This document shows, in pieces, positions 6,038 to 11,921 of a stretch of DNA of 11,921 nt; position 1 is the stretch's first letter, and each line of letters begins with the position of its first letter. Below the pieces are notes generated by a model. That model saw nothing but the letters and a program-made list of their open reading frames with translations. It had not been told where the DNA came from and made no database searches. The position numbers and the translations under genes were made by a program. Source of the stretch: Trichomonas tenax (Eukaryota > Parabasalia > Trichomonadida > Trichomonadidae); the NCBI GenBank assembly GCA_023091735.1, contig JALKBU010001373.1:1-11921 (forward strand). The letters run 5' to 3'.

Positions 6038-8350
6038 TTATTTGACACCAATCTTGTTAGTAGCGGACTTGAATGAGAGTGGCTTGAACTCGTAGCCCTG
6101 GCCACTGTAGAACTTGGAGGAGAACTCGACCCACATGAGACGAATGGCGTGAAGAAGGGATGAGAAGGCTTCCATACCAAGGAGAATGACGACTGTGCCG
6201 CAAGCGTAAGCAGCCCAACCGCAGAAGAAGACGGCTGGGTTCTTCATCTTGAGGCAGATCATGAAGATCTGGTCGTAAAGAACGTGTGAAAGCTGAGAGT
6301 GAGCGAGGGAAAGAGCCCAGAGACGGAGGTATGAAGCTGTGTGGGAAAGCATGGAAAGGCAGAACTCGATGACATCGATGAGGTTCATGACGAAGACTTC
6401 CATGACAGAGCCGTGGTGCTTCATGCATGTGAGCTCGATAATTGGCTTAGCGAAGAGGAGGATTGGGATTGTGAGGATGAAAATGAGTGCAATAGCATTC
6501 TGTACAATCTTCTGGTGGGCGAAGAGAACGTTCTCTGGAGAAATCTTATCGCCGGAGTTAAGGAGCATAGAGATGAGCGTCTGAATGAGGTTGACACCTT
6601 CTTCGTTTGGCTGTTCCTTCATGTTCCACTTGAAGATGATGATGAAGACCATGTAGCCGAAGAAGGAAAGCATGTAGAGGACCTGTGGGAGCCATGAAAC
6701 GATGATCTCTAACCAGTCGCGACGGTGGAAATGCTTCATGAAGGCCAAGATCATACCGAAGCACATCTGAAGGAAGCCCATGATGATGGCGAGCTTCATC
6801 TTCATTGAGTTGGAGAATGTGAGTTCGTTATCCTTGAACATCCAGATTGGATCGACGCCGACTGGATAAACAGCTGTCTTTTCCTTATCCCAGATGTGGA
6901 ACTCTGTTCCGGAGGATGTGAGTTTGTACTTGGATCCGAAGAAGTCGATCGGGATACCGAACCATTCGTTGTAGATGAAACCGCAATAGATACCACAGAT
7001 AGACATGAAGAGGACGAACCAGCGGAAAGCGAGGATTGTTTCAGCTGTCTCGCCGAGCATCTTCTGTATCTTTGGAGCAAGGATGATGAGAGAGAGAGCA
7101 ACAAGGAGGTAAATGATGGAGTGGCCGACATCACCGAACATGATACCGAAGAGGAATGGGTACATGCAGTAGAATGCACCACCGTTGACTTCGTTGTGGC
7201 TTGGTGTGCCGTAGCTGTCGTTGAAGAGCTGGAAGGCGTATGTGAACTCGTTTGTCTCGATGAATGTTGGTGGATTCTCTGGGACTGTGTCGAACTCGAT
7301 CGTTGTGTGGACGGCACAGCCGGAGGCCTCTGTGGCGGCATTGAGGATTGGCTGAATCTCATTGATTCTGCGCTTTGGAACCCAACCGTGGTAGATGGCG
7401 CGGTCGTCGAGTGTCTTGAAGTCGGCGTAGTCGAGGTACTGGTAGATCTGCTTCTCACGAAGGAAGTAGATGCGGTTGAACCAATACTTCTCCTTTTGCT
7501 CGAGAAGGAAGTTCTTGTTGTCGCGGTATGACTGCTTGAGGACGTTTGTGCATTCGAAGATCTGCTGAGCCAATTCGTTCTCGAGCTTGTCGAGATTTGG
7601 ATCTTCGGCTGGGAACTCGAAGACTTCAGCGCCGTAAGACTGAGCGATGTTCATGAGCTTGCGGAGGATGGACTCTGTTGGGAACCAAACTGTGAAGAAA
7701 GACTTTGTCTGATCGAATGAACATTCGTCACTCTGTGAAACAACGTTACCACGTGAGAGACGGTAGAATGTATAGAGAAGGCGGCGGAGCTTGGTTGTCT
7801 CGATGATGCCTGTGATGGAGAACAAGAAGTTTGCACCTGTTAAAAGCTCCATCTCGAAGGCAGAGCTCTGCTCTGTGTTAGACTCGCCCTGGAACTGGGA
7901 CCTGCGCTCGTGAAGCAATGGCCTGTAGAACCTGAGAGCAGCGATTGTGTGCTCAGCGTTGTGGAGCTGAACTTCAAGATGCTGTGTTCTTGTGATTCTT
8001 TCGCGGAGGTTTGTGTTGGCTTCGATAATTTCCTCGCGGAGCTCCTGCTCTGAGACATCTCTGTTCTGGCACTGCGCCGTGAACAAGGATGTTGTTAATG
8101 GCGGCGGCAGAAGGTCGTACGTCTCCAATTGATTGCCAATGAAGTTGAGGCACCTCTCAGCTTCCTCGCAATGAATGTAGCTCTCTGTGTAGCGCTTGTT
8201 GATGCTTTCATTGCCAGTGTTCTTGTCAACTAAATGGATCAAGTCTTTCTCTGCAAGAAGACGGATCGTGGCGCCGGCGCTCTCGAATGGGACGATGAGC
8301 TGCACGTGCTGCATCTCCTCGGGGAAGAAAACAGTAGATTCTTTAGTCAT
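6038..8350 (-). CDS. VPH1: V-type H+-ATPase membrane (Vo) subunit a
   Basis: A 770-residue protein, close to the family's usual 800-850. Subunit a forms the proton half-channels of the Vo sector beside the proteolipid ring and carries a cytosolic arm that connects to V1; it acidifies lysosome-like and endocytic vacuoles. The N-terminal cytosolic half (1 to about 385) begins with the family's EEM-x-x-x-QL pattern (residues 11-18), has RYTESYIHCEEAERCLNF (53-70) and a coiled-coil arm around 100-140. The membrane half starts at EVNGGAFYCMYPFLFGIMFG (387-406), with YPFLFGIMFGDVGHS replacing the consensus FPFLF-x-V-MFGD-x-GHG. Near the C-terminus RLWALSLAHSQLSHVL begins at R676, the counterpart of the essential proton-pathway arginine (yeast Vph1 R735), and R737 in HAIRLMWVEF matches the second conserved arginine. 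The ATG at 8350 gives the expected N-terminus and lies 6 nt after an AGTGACAAA element. The gene is strongly biased to G/C third positions, which opens long spurious frames on the opposite strand. Confidence 0.97.
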   Translation of the reverse strand: MTKESTVFFPEEMQHVQLIVPFESAGATIRLLAEKDLIHLVDKNTGNESINKRYTESYIHCEEAERCLNFIGNQLETYDLLPPPLTTSLFTAQCQNRDVSEQELREEIIEANTNLRERITRTQHLEVQLHNAEHTIAALRFYRPLLHERRSQFQGESNTEQSSAFEMELLTGANFLFSITGIIETTKLRRLLYTFYRLSRGNVVSQSDECSFDQTKSFFTVWFPTESILRKLMNIAQSYGAEVFEFPAEDPNLDKLENELAQQIFECTNVLKQSYRDNKNFLLEQKEKYWFNRIYFLREKQIYQYLDYADFKTLDDRAIYHGWVPKRRINEIQPILNAATEASGCAVHTTIEFDTVPENPPTFIETNEFTYAFQLFNDSYGTPSHNEVNGGAFYCMYPFLFGIMFGDVGHSIIYLLVALSLIILAPKIQKMLGETAETILAFRWFVLFMSICGIYCGFIYNEWFGIPIDFFGSKYKLTSSGTEFHIWDKEKTAVYPVGVDPIWMFKDNELTFSNSMKMKLAIIMGFLQMCFGMILAFMKHFHRRDWLEIIVSWLPQVLYMLSFFGYMVFIIIFKWNMKEQPNEEGVNLIQTLISMLLNSGDKISPENVLFAHQKIVQNAIALIFILTIPILLFAKPIIELTCMKHHGSVMEVFVMNLIDVIEFCLSMLSHTASYLRLWALSLAHSQLSHVLYDQIFMICLKMKNPAVFFCGWAAYACGTVVILLGMEAFSSLLHAIRLMWVEFSSKFYSGQGYEFKPLSFKSATNKIGVK

Positions 8351-8356
8351 TTGATA

Positions 8357-8365
8357 TTTGTCACT
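8357..8365 (-). promoter_or_regulatory. Start-proximal AGTGACAAA element of the V-ATPase gene
   Basis: Read on the minus strand, AAAAGTGACAAA ends 6 nt before the ATG at 8350. The identical 12-mer is found in front of the PHD gene. Its complement on the plus strand, TTTGTCACTTTT, contains a TCACTTTT initiator-like word facing the intergenic spacer, so it could also serve divergent transcription. Function is inferred. Confidence 0.45.
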
Positions 8366-8477
8366 TTTGCGTTGACTGGCAGTTGGACAATCAAATATCT
8401 GTGTTTTTGTTATTGATTTGGATGTCTTTTTATGCCTGTTTTCAGGATTTATGATTTATTCTTGCTTATTTCTTCAA

Positions 8478-8540
8478 TCAGGAAACCACATGAATGAAAA
8501 AGACACCTATTGCTATGACAAAAAGTATCCATAGGGTCAT
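8478..8540 (-). CDS. Possible 20-residue single-helix micropeptide (tentative)
   Basis: The frame ATG 8540 to TGA 8478-8480 encodes MTLWILFVIAIGVFFIHVVS, essentially one hydrophobic membrane helix with no charged flank. A stop codon (TGA) lies three codons upstream of this ATG in the same frame, so it cannot be the end of a longer unspliced gene. AAAAGTGATC occurs about 30 nt before the ATG, loosely like the start-proximal element of the neighbouring genes, but another ATG of a different short frame lies between. T-rich DNA yields hydrophobic frames by chance, so this is offered only as a candidate; I do not recognise the peptide. Confidence 0.15.
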   Translation of the reverse strand: MTLWILFVIAIGVFFIHVVS

Positions 8541-8772
8541 GGCTTCTCACACCTCAAAGATCACTTTTCTCATATTTGATATATTCCACTAATCATCGAA
8601 TTATTTAGATAATTTTGTTATGTTTGTTTATCTTTATAAAAATATTTATCATCGCAATTGGAAAAATAAGTTGTTTCATTTGATGATTTCCGATTTTTAA
8701 ACTTATTTGTTAATAAAATTGCCATTTTCACTATCAAAATGAAGTTATTTTAAATTTCTAAAACAATAAACT

Positions 8773-8780
8773 TCATTTTT
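8773..8780 (+). promoter_or_regulatory. Initiator-like TCATTTTT before the 28-codon frame
   Basis: TCATTTTT fits the trichomonad initiator; starting at the A (8775) would leave an 11-nt leader before ATG 8786, the same spacing as at the annotated genes. In AT-rich DNA this word is common, so the support is positional only. Confidence 0.25.
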
Positions 8781-8785
8781 AAATC

Positions 8786-8872
8786 ATGGAACTCTACGGG
8801 CGTGGTCCTCACAATATTGAGGGGCCCTTTGAAAAAATGAGAGGAGTACCTAGATTAAAAAATGTGGTTTAA
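8786..8872 (+). CDS. Possible 28-residue small protein (tentative)
   Basis: The frame ATG 8786 to TAA 8870-8872 encodes a 28-residue peptide beginning MELYGRGPHNIEGPF and ending RGVPRLKNVV; it is Gly/Pro-rich and basic. Support: the frame coincides with an island distinctly richer in G+C than the flanking spacer, an initiator-like TCATTTTT is 11-13 nt upstream, and the stop reads TAAA, the trichomonad polyadenylation word. Against: the length is tiny, no family is recognised, and the same island contains an imperfect RNA stem (GGTCCTCA 8804-8811 with TGAGGGGCC 8818-8826, one bulge), so it may instead be a structured RNA or an element remnant. Confidence 0.25.
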   Translation: MELYGRGPHNIEGPFEKMRGVPRLKNVV

Positions 8873-9271
8873 AGATAATTAATTTTATATTTTTTAGCAT
8901 TTTCTAACAATTAATTCATATTTTGTTCTGGAATTTCTTGAATATGTCTAATCAAATCCATGATAATATGTATACAACAAGCTTATGAGTAGTGTAAATT
9001 AATTTCAAAATGATGGCACATGAGCTTTATATTTGCTTTGATAATAACTCATTTCGTTTCCAAATTTTAGAATATATTAACATTGATTGTGATACAAATA
9101 AACAACATGTTAGTTTTGATCAATGTTTAAGTTTTGTAGGCAATTTTAATTGATATATGATTTTTGTTGAAAAAATAGCTTTAGCATGATAAGTAAATAC
9201 CAAAAAACATCGCAAAATGCGATAATTTTTTATGAGCAAAAATAGTGTGTCAAACCGCTGTCGATAATTGG

Positions 9272-9282
9272 TCATTTAGAAT
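9272..9282 (+). promoter_or_regulatory. Candidate initiator of RPN8
   Basis: TCATTTAGAAT abuts the ATG at 9283; initiation at the A (9274) would give a 9-nt leader. It also resembles the PDI-like gene's TCAAAATTTAGA. A related AGTGTGTCAAA lies further upstream at 9244-9254. Confidence 0.45.
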
Positions 9283-10188
9283 ATGAGTCTCTCCAAGACA
9301 CCTGAGATCAAGAGGGTCGCAGTCCACCCAATTGTTCTTCTTTCAATCGCAGATCATCACAACAGAATCGTTTCGAACAAAACAAAGCGTGTTATCGGTA
9401 TTTTGCTTGGTGATATTTACGAGAAGCAGGTTAACGTCTTCCAATGCTTCGCTATCCCATTCGAAGAAGACTACGAAAACCCTAATGTTATTTTCGTCGA
9501 TACAAACTTCATCGAAGAAATGTACAACTTGCACAAGAAAGTCACACTCAAAGAAAGAATCATTGGCTGGTACTCTTCATTATCCACAATCTCTCCAAAC
9601 GATCTCCAAATTCACAAGGTCATGAGAAAATTCACACCAGATCCAATCTTCTTAACAACAGATGTTGGTGCCTCAGACCCACACGAAATTCCAACATGCG
9701 CTTACATTGGAACAGAGCGCGAGAGAGTTGACGGTCTCCCATTAACAACAACATTCAAAACACTTCCAACAATCGTCGACTTCTTAGAGGTCGAAGAAAT
9801 CGGTGTCGAGCACCTTCTCCGCGATATCAAGGATGTTGATATGTCTGAAATCGGTACAACACTTACAAACAGTATGCACGGTCTTGCAGCCCTCGAACAC
9901 AGACTTAGAGCAATTTCAACATACTTAGAAGATGTTATTGCCGGAAAACTTCCAATTGAAAATGAAGTCATTGGAGTTATTCAATCAATCTTTAACTTAC
10001 TTCCAAACTTAACATTGAAGGAGACTGTCAATTCCTTAGCATCCAAGGCTGATGATGAAACATTCATGATTTTCATCTCCCAGCTCTGCAGAAGTGTTGT
10101 TTCTCTCCATGATTTAGTTAATGCTCGTCATCCTCCGCTTGCTGAGAAAGAGGAAGATAAGGAAAAAGCTGCGAAGCCAAAGGAATAA
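9283..10188 (+). CDS. RPN8: 26S proteasome regulatory lid subunit Rpn8 (PSMD7), MPN- type
   Basis: A 301-residue MPN-domain protein of the 19S lid, the partner of the deubiquitinase Rpn11. The MPN domain spans about residues 10-135: RVAVHPIVLLSIADHHNRI (11-29), KRVIGILLGD (35-44), VDTNFIEEMYNLHKK (72-86) and ERIIGWYSSL (91-100). The zinc-binding JAMM signature (H-x-H-x7-S-x2-D) is absent: GWY is followed by SSLSTISPND, so the domain is non-catalytic, as expected for Rpn8. The strongest family mark is EEIGVEHLLRDIKD (171-184), typical of Rpn8 rather than of eIF3f/h or CSN6. GKLPIENEVI and FNLLPNLTLKE (roughly 220-250) match the helical C-terminal region that bundles in the lid. The tail ends in a Lys/Glu-rich segment (EKEEDKEKAAKPKE), shorter than in animals. 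The stop reads TAAATAA, containing the trichomonad UAAA 3'-processing word. It converges on the PHD gene with 79 bp between stops. Confidence 0.96.
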   Translation: MSLSKTPEIKRVAVHPIVLLSIADHHNRIVSNKTKRVIGILLGDIYEKQVNVFQCFAIPFEEDYENPNVIFVDTNFIEEMYNLHKKVTLKERIIGWYSSLSTISPNDLQIHKVMRKFTPDPIFLTTDVGASDPHEIPTCAYIGTERERVDGLPLTTTFKTLPTIVDFLEVEEIGVEHLLRDIKDVDMSEIGTTLTNSMHGLAALEHRLRAISTYLEDVIAGKLPIENEVIGVIQSIFNLLPNLTLKETVNSLASKADDETFMIFISQLCRSVVSLHDLVNARHPPLAEKEEDKEKAAKPKE

Positions 10189-10267
10189 ATAACTCTTTTA
10201 ACTGTTGGTCTAAAAATTATAATCTAATTTTTTACAAAAAAATATAGAGTTTTAAAACATAAAAAAG

Positions 10268-10804
10268 TTACAAGACTGAAAGGTTTCTTATACGCTCTAT
10301 AACATCCTGAATTGTTCTTTGCAAGTTCTGACGCATAACATTGTTCGTATTTGGACGCATGTTTGCTGCATACTGTGCTTCAAATCCACTCTGCTGGATC
10401 TTTGCGTCAATCTGTGAAGCTTCAGTAAGGATTCTGTGAATAACTTTAATATCATTATCCTTTTCTTCGATCCATGTTCTAAGTTCTCTAAATGGATCGA
10501 TACCATCTAATTGTAGGTGACAGAATGGGCATTTGAATGTCGAATTTCTCCTGTTTGGAAGTTCCACGCAATCTCTGTGCAGATAACAATGGCATTCGCT
10601 GCACTGAATCAAATCTCCTGCGCAGTCGTTTTTGCCGCAGATGCATCTGATCGTTTCAAACGGTCCTAATTGGCTTTTTGGAGCTGCCTTTTCTTCGGTA
10701 GCGTATTCTGGCTTAATTTCGCCGAGGATGAGGTCGGCAAACGCGAGTGAAGTTAAATCGAACTGAGAAACATACTCCTGATCAGGTGTTCTTGGCTGAT
10801 ACAT
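10268..10804 (-). CDS. Small PHD-finger protein
   Basis: A 178-residue protein with one C4HC3 PHD zinc finger at about 52-97. The ligands are C54, C56, C68, C71, H76, C79, C92 and C95. The opening ETIRCICG and the order CICG-x-GDLIQCSEC resemble the Set3/Cti6/MLL5 class of PHD fingers, which read methylated histone H3K4. However the aromatic-cage positions are partly substituted: Y74 precedes the ligand His and F90 stands where a Trp two residues before the seventh ligand is usual. The N-terminal 50 residues are not recognised. The C-terminal 75 residues are polar and predicted helical, ending RTIQDVIERIRNLSVL, possibly a dimer or partner helix. No SET, bromo or other catalytic domain is present, so it is more likely an adaptor in a histone-modifying or transcription complex. 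Its length suggests an ING-like or Set3-type adaptor, which the sequence does not resolve. The ATG at 10804 lies 7 nt after AGTGACAAA. Confidence 0.88.
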   Translation of the reverse strand: MYQPRTPDQEYVSQFDLTSLAFADLILGEIKPEYATEEKAAPKSQLGPFETIRCICGKNDCAGDLIQCSECHCYLHRDCVELPNRRNSTFKCPFCHLQLDGIDPFRELRTWIEEKDNDIKVIHRILTEASQIDAKIQQSGFEAQYAANMRPNTNNVMRQNLQRTIQDVIERIRNLSVL

Positions 10805-10811
10805 TTATTAT

Positions 10812-10820
10812 TTTGTCACT
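10812..10820 (-). promoter_or_regulatory. Start-proximal AGTGACAAA element of the PHD gene
   Basis: On the minus strand AAAAGTGACAAA, the same 12-mer as at the V-ATPase gene, ends 7 nt before the ATG. Upstream of it the minus strand is purine-rich (GGGGAAAGAAGGAGGAAG, 10833-10852 region). Function is inferred from position and recurrence. Confidence 0.45.
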
Positions 10821-10946
10821 TTTTATCCAAAAAAATCTTCCTCCTTCTTTCCCCATAAATACAAACCACCCATATATATATATTTATACATATTTTTAAA
10901 ATCAATTTTGCAAAATACCTTAAATTGACCAAAATAATTATATCTC

Positions 10947-10960
10947 CCTTAAAATAATCT
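10947..10960. repeat. Left flanking direct repeat (candidate target-site duplication)
   Basis: CCTTAAAATAATCT is repeated exactly at 11150-11163, immediately outside the inverted-repeat element. This is the pattern left by staggered-cut insertion. Depending on where the element ends are set, the duplication is 12 to 14 bp. Confidence 0.7.
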
Positions 10961-11149
10961 TGAAATTTTTTTCTCGTTTACTTTTTTGAGTTTTGCTATT
11001 TTTAACGAGTGCCCTCCTATAGATCAGATTGCACCACTAGAATCAGCACCCACAAAAAGCACGTAAATGTTTCATCAGATTCGTCCAGGAAGGGGAGTCA
11101 CTCGTTAAAAATTGCAAAACTCAAAAGAGTAAACGAGAAAAAAATGAAG
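10961..11149. mobile_element. MITE-like non-autonomous element with 47-bp terminal inverted repeats
   Basis: The left arm 10965-11011 and the right arm 11099-11145 are inverted copies with only two mismatches in 47 bp (inner end ACGAGTG, outer end TTTTTTTCTCG). The 87-bp core (11012-11098) is GC-richer and has no ORF. The whole 189-bp unit is bracketed by an exact 14-bp direct repeat. Short length, long TIRs, no coding capacity and a flanking duplication are the defining traits of a miniature inverted-repeat transposable element. The duplication is too long for mariner (TA); a Mutator-like (usually 9-11 bp) or other long-TSD superfamily is more plausible, but the parent transposase cannot be identified here. 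Confidence 0.75.
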
Positions 11150-11163
11150 CCTTAAAATAATCT
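11150..11163. repeat. Right flanking direct repeat (candidate target-site duplication)
   Basis: Exact second copy of CCTTAAAATAATCT, abutting the right end of the inverted-repeat element. Confidence 0.7.
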
Positions 11164-11366
11164 CTATAACTATAGCACAGTGAGATATGTTTAAAATTTT
11201 TGTTTTACATGAATAATAAACACTTTAATAAACTATATATAAATACATGAGAAAAAATTATTACCGTATGTAGTTTTATGGGTCATTTTGGAATCTGACG
11301 GTCGCCTCTCAAAATACAATCTGTAAGCTTTGCCCCACTTCGGTTGGCTGTATGCACCAAAGTCAG

Positions 11367-11379
11367 TTGGACAGTCCAA
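11367..11379. repeat. Perfect 13-nt palindrome
   Basis: TTGGAC-A-GTCCAA, a perfect inverted repeat with a one-base centre, sits directly at the left edge of the tandem repeat and at the right edge of the GC-richer patch, so it may mark the border of a mobile-element remnant. Confidence 0.5.
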
Positions 11380-11454
11380 TAAGATGAAGAACTCACTTAT
11401 TGTGACATTAAACACGCAAAATAAGTTGAAGAACTCACTTATTGGGCACTAAAC
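11378..11454. repeat. Two-copy tandem repeat, about 35 bp, each copy with an internal hairpin
   Basis: Copy 1 (11378-11413) and copy 2 (11420-11454) share AATAAG-(A/T)TGAAGAACTCACTTATTG and a similar continuation ending TAAAC. Spacing is 42 bp. Within each copy AATAAG and CTTATT pair as a short stem, and TCACTTATT fits the trichomonad initiator on the plus strand. Confidence 0.7.
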
Positions 11455-11729
11455 TATTTTGTTATTTCGATAAATTGTCAAAATACAACAAAATAAGCCT
11501 CGAATAAAGAACAAAAAATAGAAGGTGTGGCACTCTGAATTTGCAATATTTTTTTTTAAATAATTAGATAAATAGCATTAACAGTATATACCCTATACAT
11601 ATCCATTATCAAATATATGCATTAACTTCGGCAAGACCCTTCAAAAATAACCTTTTAAAACAGTTTTTGCTCACTTTTCGTATTCTACATCCTGTGCTTA
11701 GTAATATTTTCCACTTATAATCGAAAAAT

Positions 11730-11761
11730 AATTGTGAGATGTTCGTTTTTTGCTCACAATT
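11730..11761. repeat. Inverted repeat with 9-bp perfect arms
   Basis: AATTGTGAG (11730-11738) and CTCACAATT (11753-11761) are perfectly complementary with a 14-nt loop; allowing a 2-nt gap the arms extend outward through AAAATA and TATTTT. A second pairing, GAGATGTT (11736-11743) with AACATCTC (11789-11796), is an alternative to part of the first. Confidence 0.5.
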
Positions 11762-11921
11762 TTATTTTGCTCAAATATACTAAAATACAACATCTCTATA
11801 GCATATATTATCCACTGGCCAGCTCAAAATTCAACAAAACCCCATTATTTAAACAAAAAATTTGTTTTGCATTTTTTGGCTATGTGAGTGATAGTTTTCT
11901 GGTTCTTCAAGTCACGCGGCT

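Larger units (their letters stand above)
8366..9271. other. Divergent spacer with two micro-ORFs and hairpins
   Basis: This is about 0.9 kb between the V-ATPase start (minus) and the Rpn8 start (plus), mostly AT-rich. It is not uniform. Around 8465-8565 there is a moderately GC-rich patch with a 20-codon hydrophobic frame on the minus strand (8478-8540). Around 8786-8872 a sharply GC-richer island holds a 28-codon plus-strand frame preceded by TCATTTTT. At 9209-9223 the sequence ATCGCA-AAA-TGCGAT forms a 6-bp hairpin about 60 bp before the Rpn8 ATG. The rest (8570-8770 and 8880-9200) shows nothing recognisable. Confidence 0.5.
10821..11921. other. Right-hand non-coding region, about 1.1 kb
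   Basis: No convincing gene lies to the right of the PHD gene. In order the stretch holds: AT-rich promoter DNA with a (TA)n run at 10872-10883; a MITE-like insertion (10961-11149); AT-rich DNA; a comparatively GC-rich patch at 11275-11380 whose minus strand is open for 60 codons without a usable ATG; a palindrome (11367-11379) running into a two-copy tandem repeat (11378-11454); AT-rich DNA; and an inverted repeat at 11730-11761. At the extreme right edge the minus strand is open for 24 codons (11919 to 11845), too little to call a gene end. Confidence 0.5.

Noticed and set aside
6896..7531. 211-codon open frame on the plus strand, antisense to the V-ATPase gene
   Set aside because: It begins with GTG, encodes an implausible Val/Glu/Asp/Cys-rich sequence and follows from the G/C-biased third positions of the V-ATPase gene, which is certain.
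9283..10188. Active JAMM deubiquitinase (Rpn11/CSN5-like)
   Set aside because: The H-x-H-x7-S-x2-D zinc motif is missing and EEIGVEHLLRDIKD identifies Rpn8.
11012..11098. tRNA-like or snRNA-like gene in the MITE core
   Set aside because: No cloverleaf, A/B box pair or T-loop (GGTTCGAAT) can be drawn.
1..11921. A defence, biosynthetic or secretion system made of neighbouring genes
   Set aside because: All six genes are separate eukaryotic housekeeping genes with their own promoters and alternating strands; there is no functional cluster.

Overview
The window looks like nuclear DNA of a parabasalid protist, most likely a trichomonad of the Trichomonas/Tritrichomonas type. The reasons are very AT-rich intergenic DNA, intronless genes with TAA/TAG stops, 5' leaders that would be only about 9-18 nt long, and start-proximal elements of the trichomonad initiator type (TCA followed by T-rich sequence, e.g. 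TCACTTTTTCAT). Species assignment is inference; no rRNA or species-specific marker is present.

Six protein-coding genes are well supported, arranged as three convergent pairs with 79-124 bp between stop codons and longer AT-rich spacers between divergent starts. Pair 1: a DHHC palmitoyltransferase (383-1249, +) faces a membrane-anchored thioredoxin/PDI-like protein with a CPHC active site (1339-2472, -). Pair 2: a large repetitive Nopp140/Srp40-like nucleolar phosphoprotein (3100-5913, +), with about 25 alternating acidic Tyr/Ser and basic Lys/Pro/Ala modules, faces the V-ATPase membrane subunit a (6038-8350, -). Pair 3: the proteasome lid subunit Rpn8/PSMD7 (9283-10188, +) faces a small PHD-finger protein (10268-10804, -). 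These are eukaryotic housekeeping functions (protein lipidation, ER redox, ribosome biogenesis, organelle acidification, protein degradation, chromatin reading). They are not a pathway or operon; each appears to have its own promoter.

The spacers hold most of the unexplained structure. Three minus-strand genes carry AGTG(A/T)CAAA 6-7 nt before the ATG. The DHHC gene has a 12-nt initiator-like sequence duplicated 104 nt apart. The 932-bp spacer between the V-ATPase and Rpn8 genes contains two tiny ORFs, one with an initiator-like start. The right-hand 1.1 kb is non-coding and contains a MITE-like insertion (10961-11149) with 47-bp terminal inverted repeats and 12-14-bp flanking direct repeats, then a tandem 35-bp hairpin repeat, a comparatively GC-rich patch that may be a decayed coding or mobile-element fragment, and an inverted repeat near 11730-11761. 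No tRNA, rRNA, CRISPR array or spliceosomal intron was recognised.
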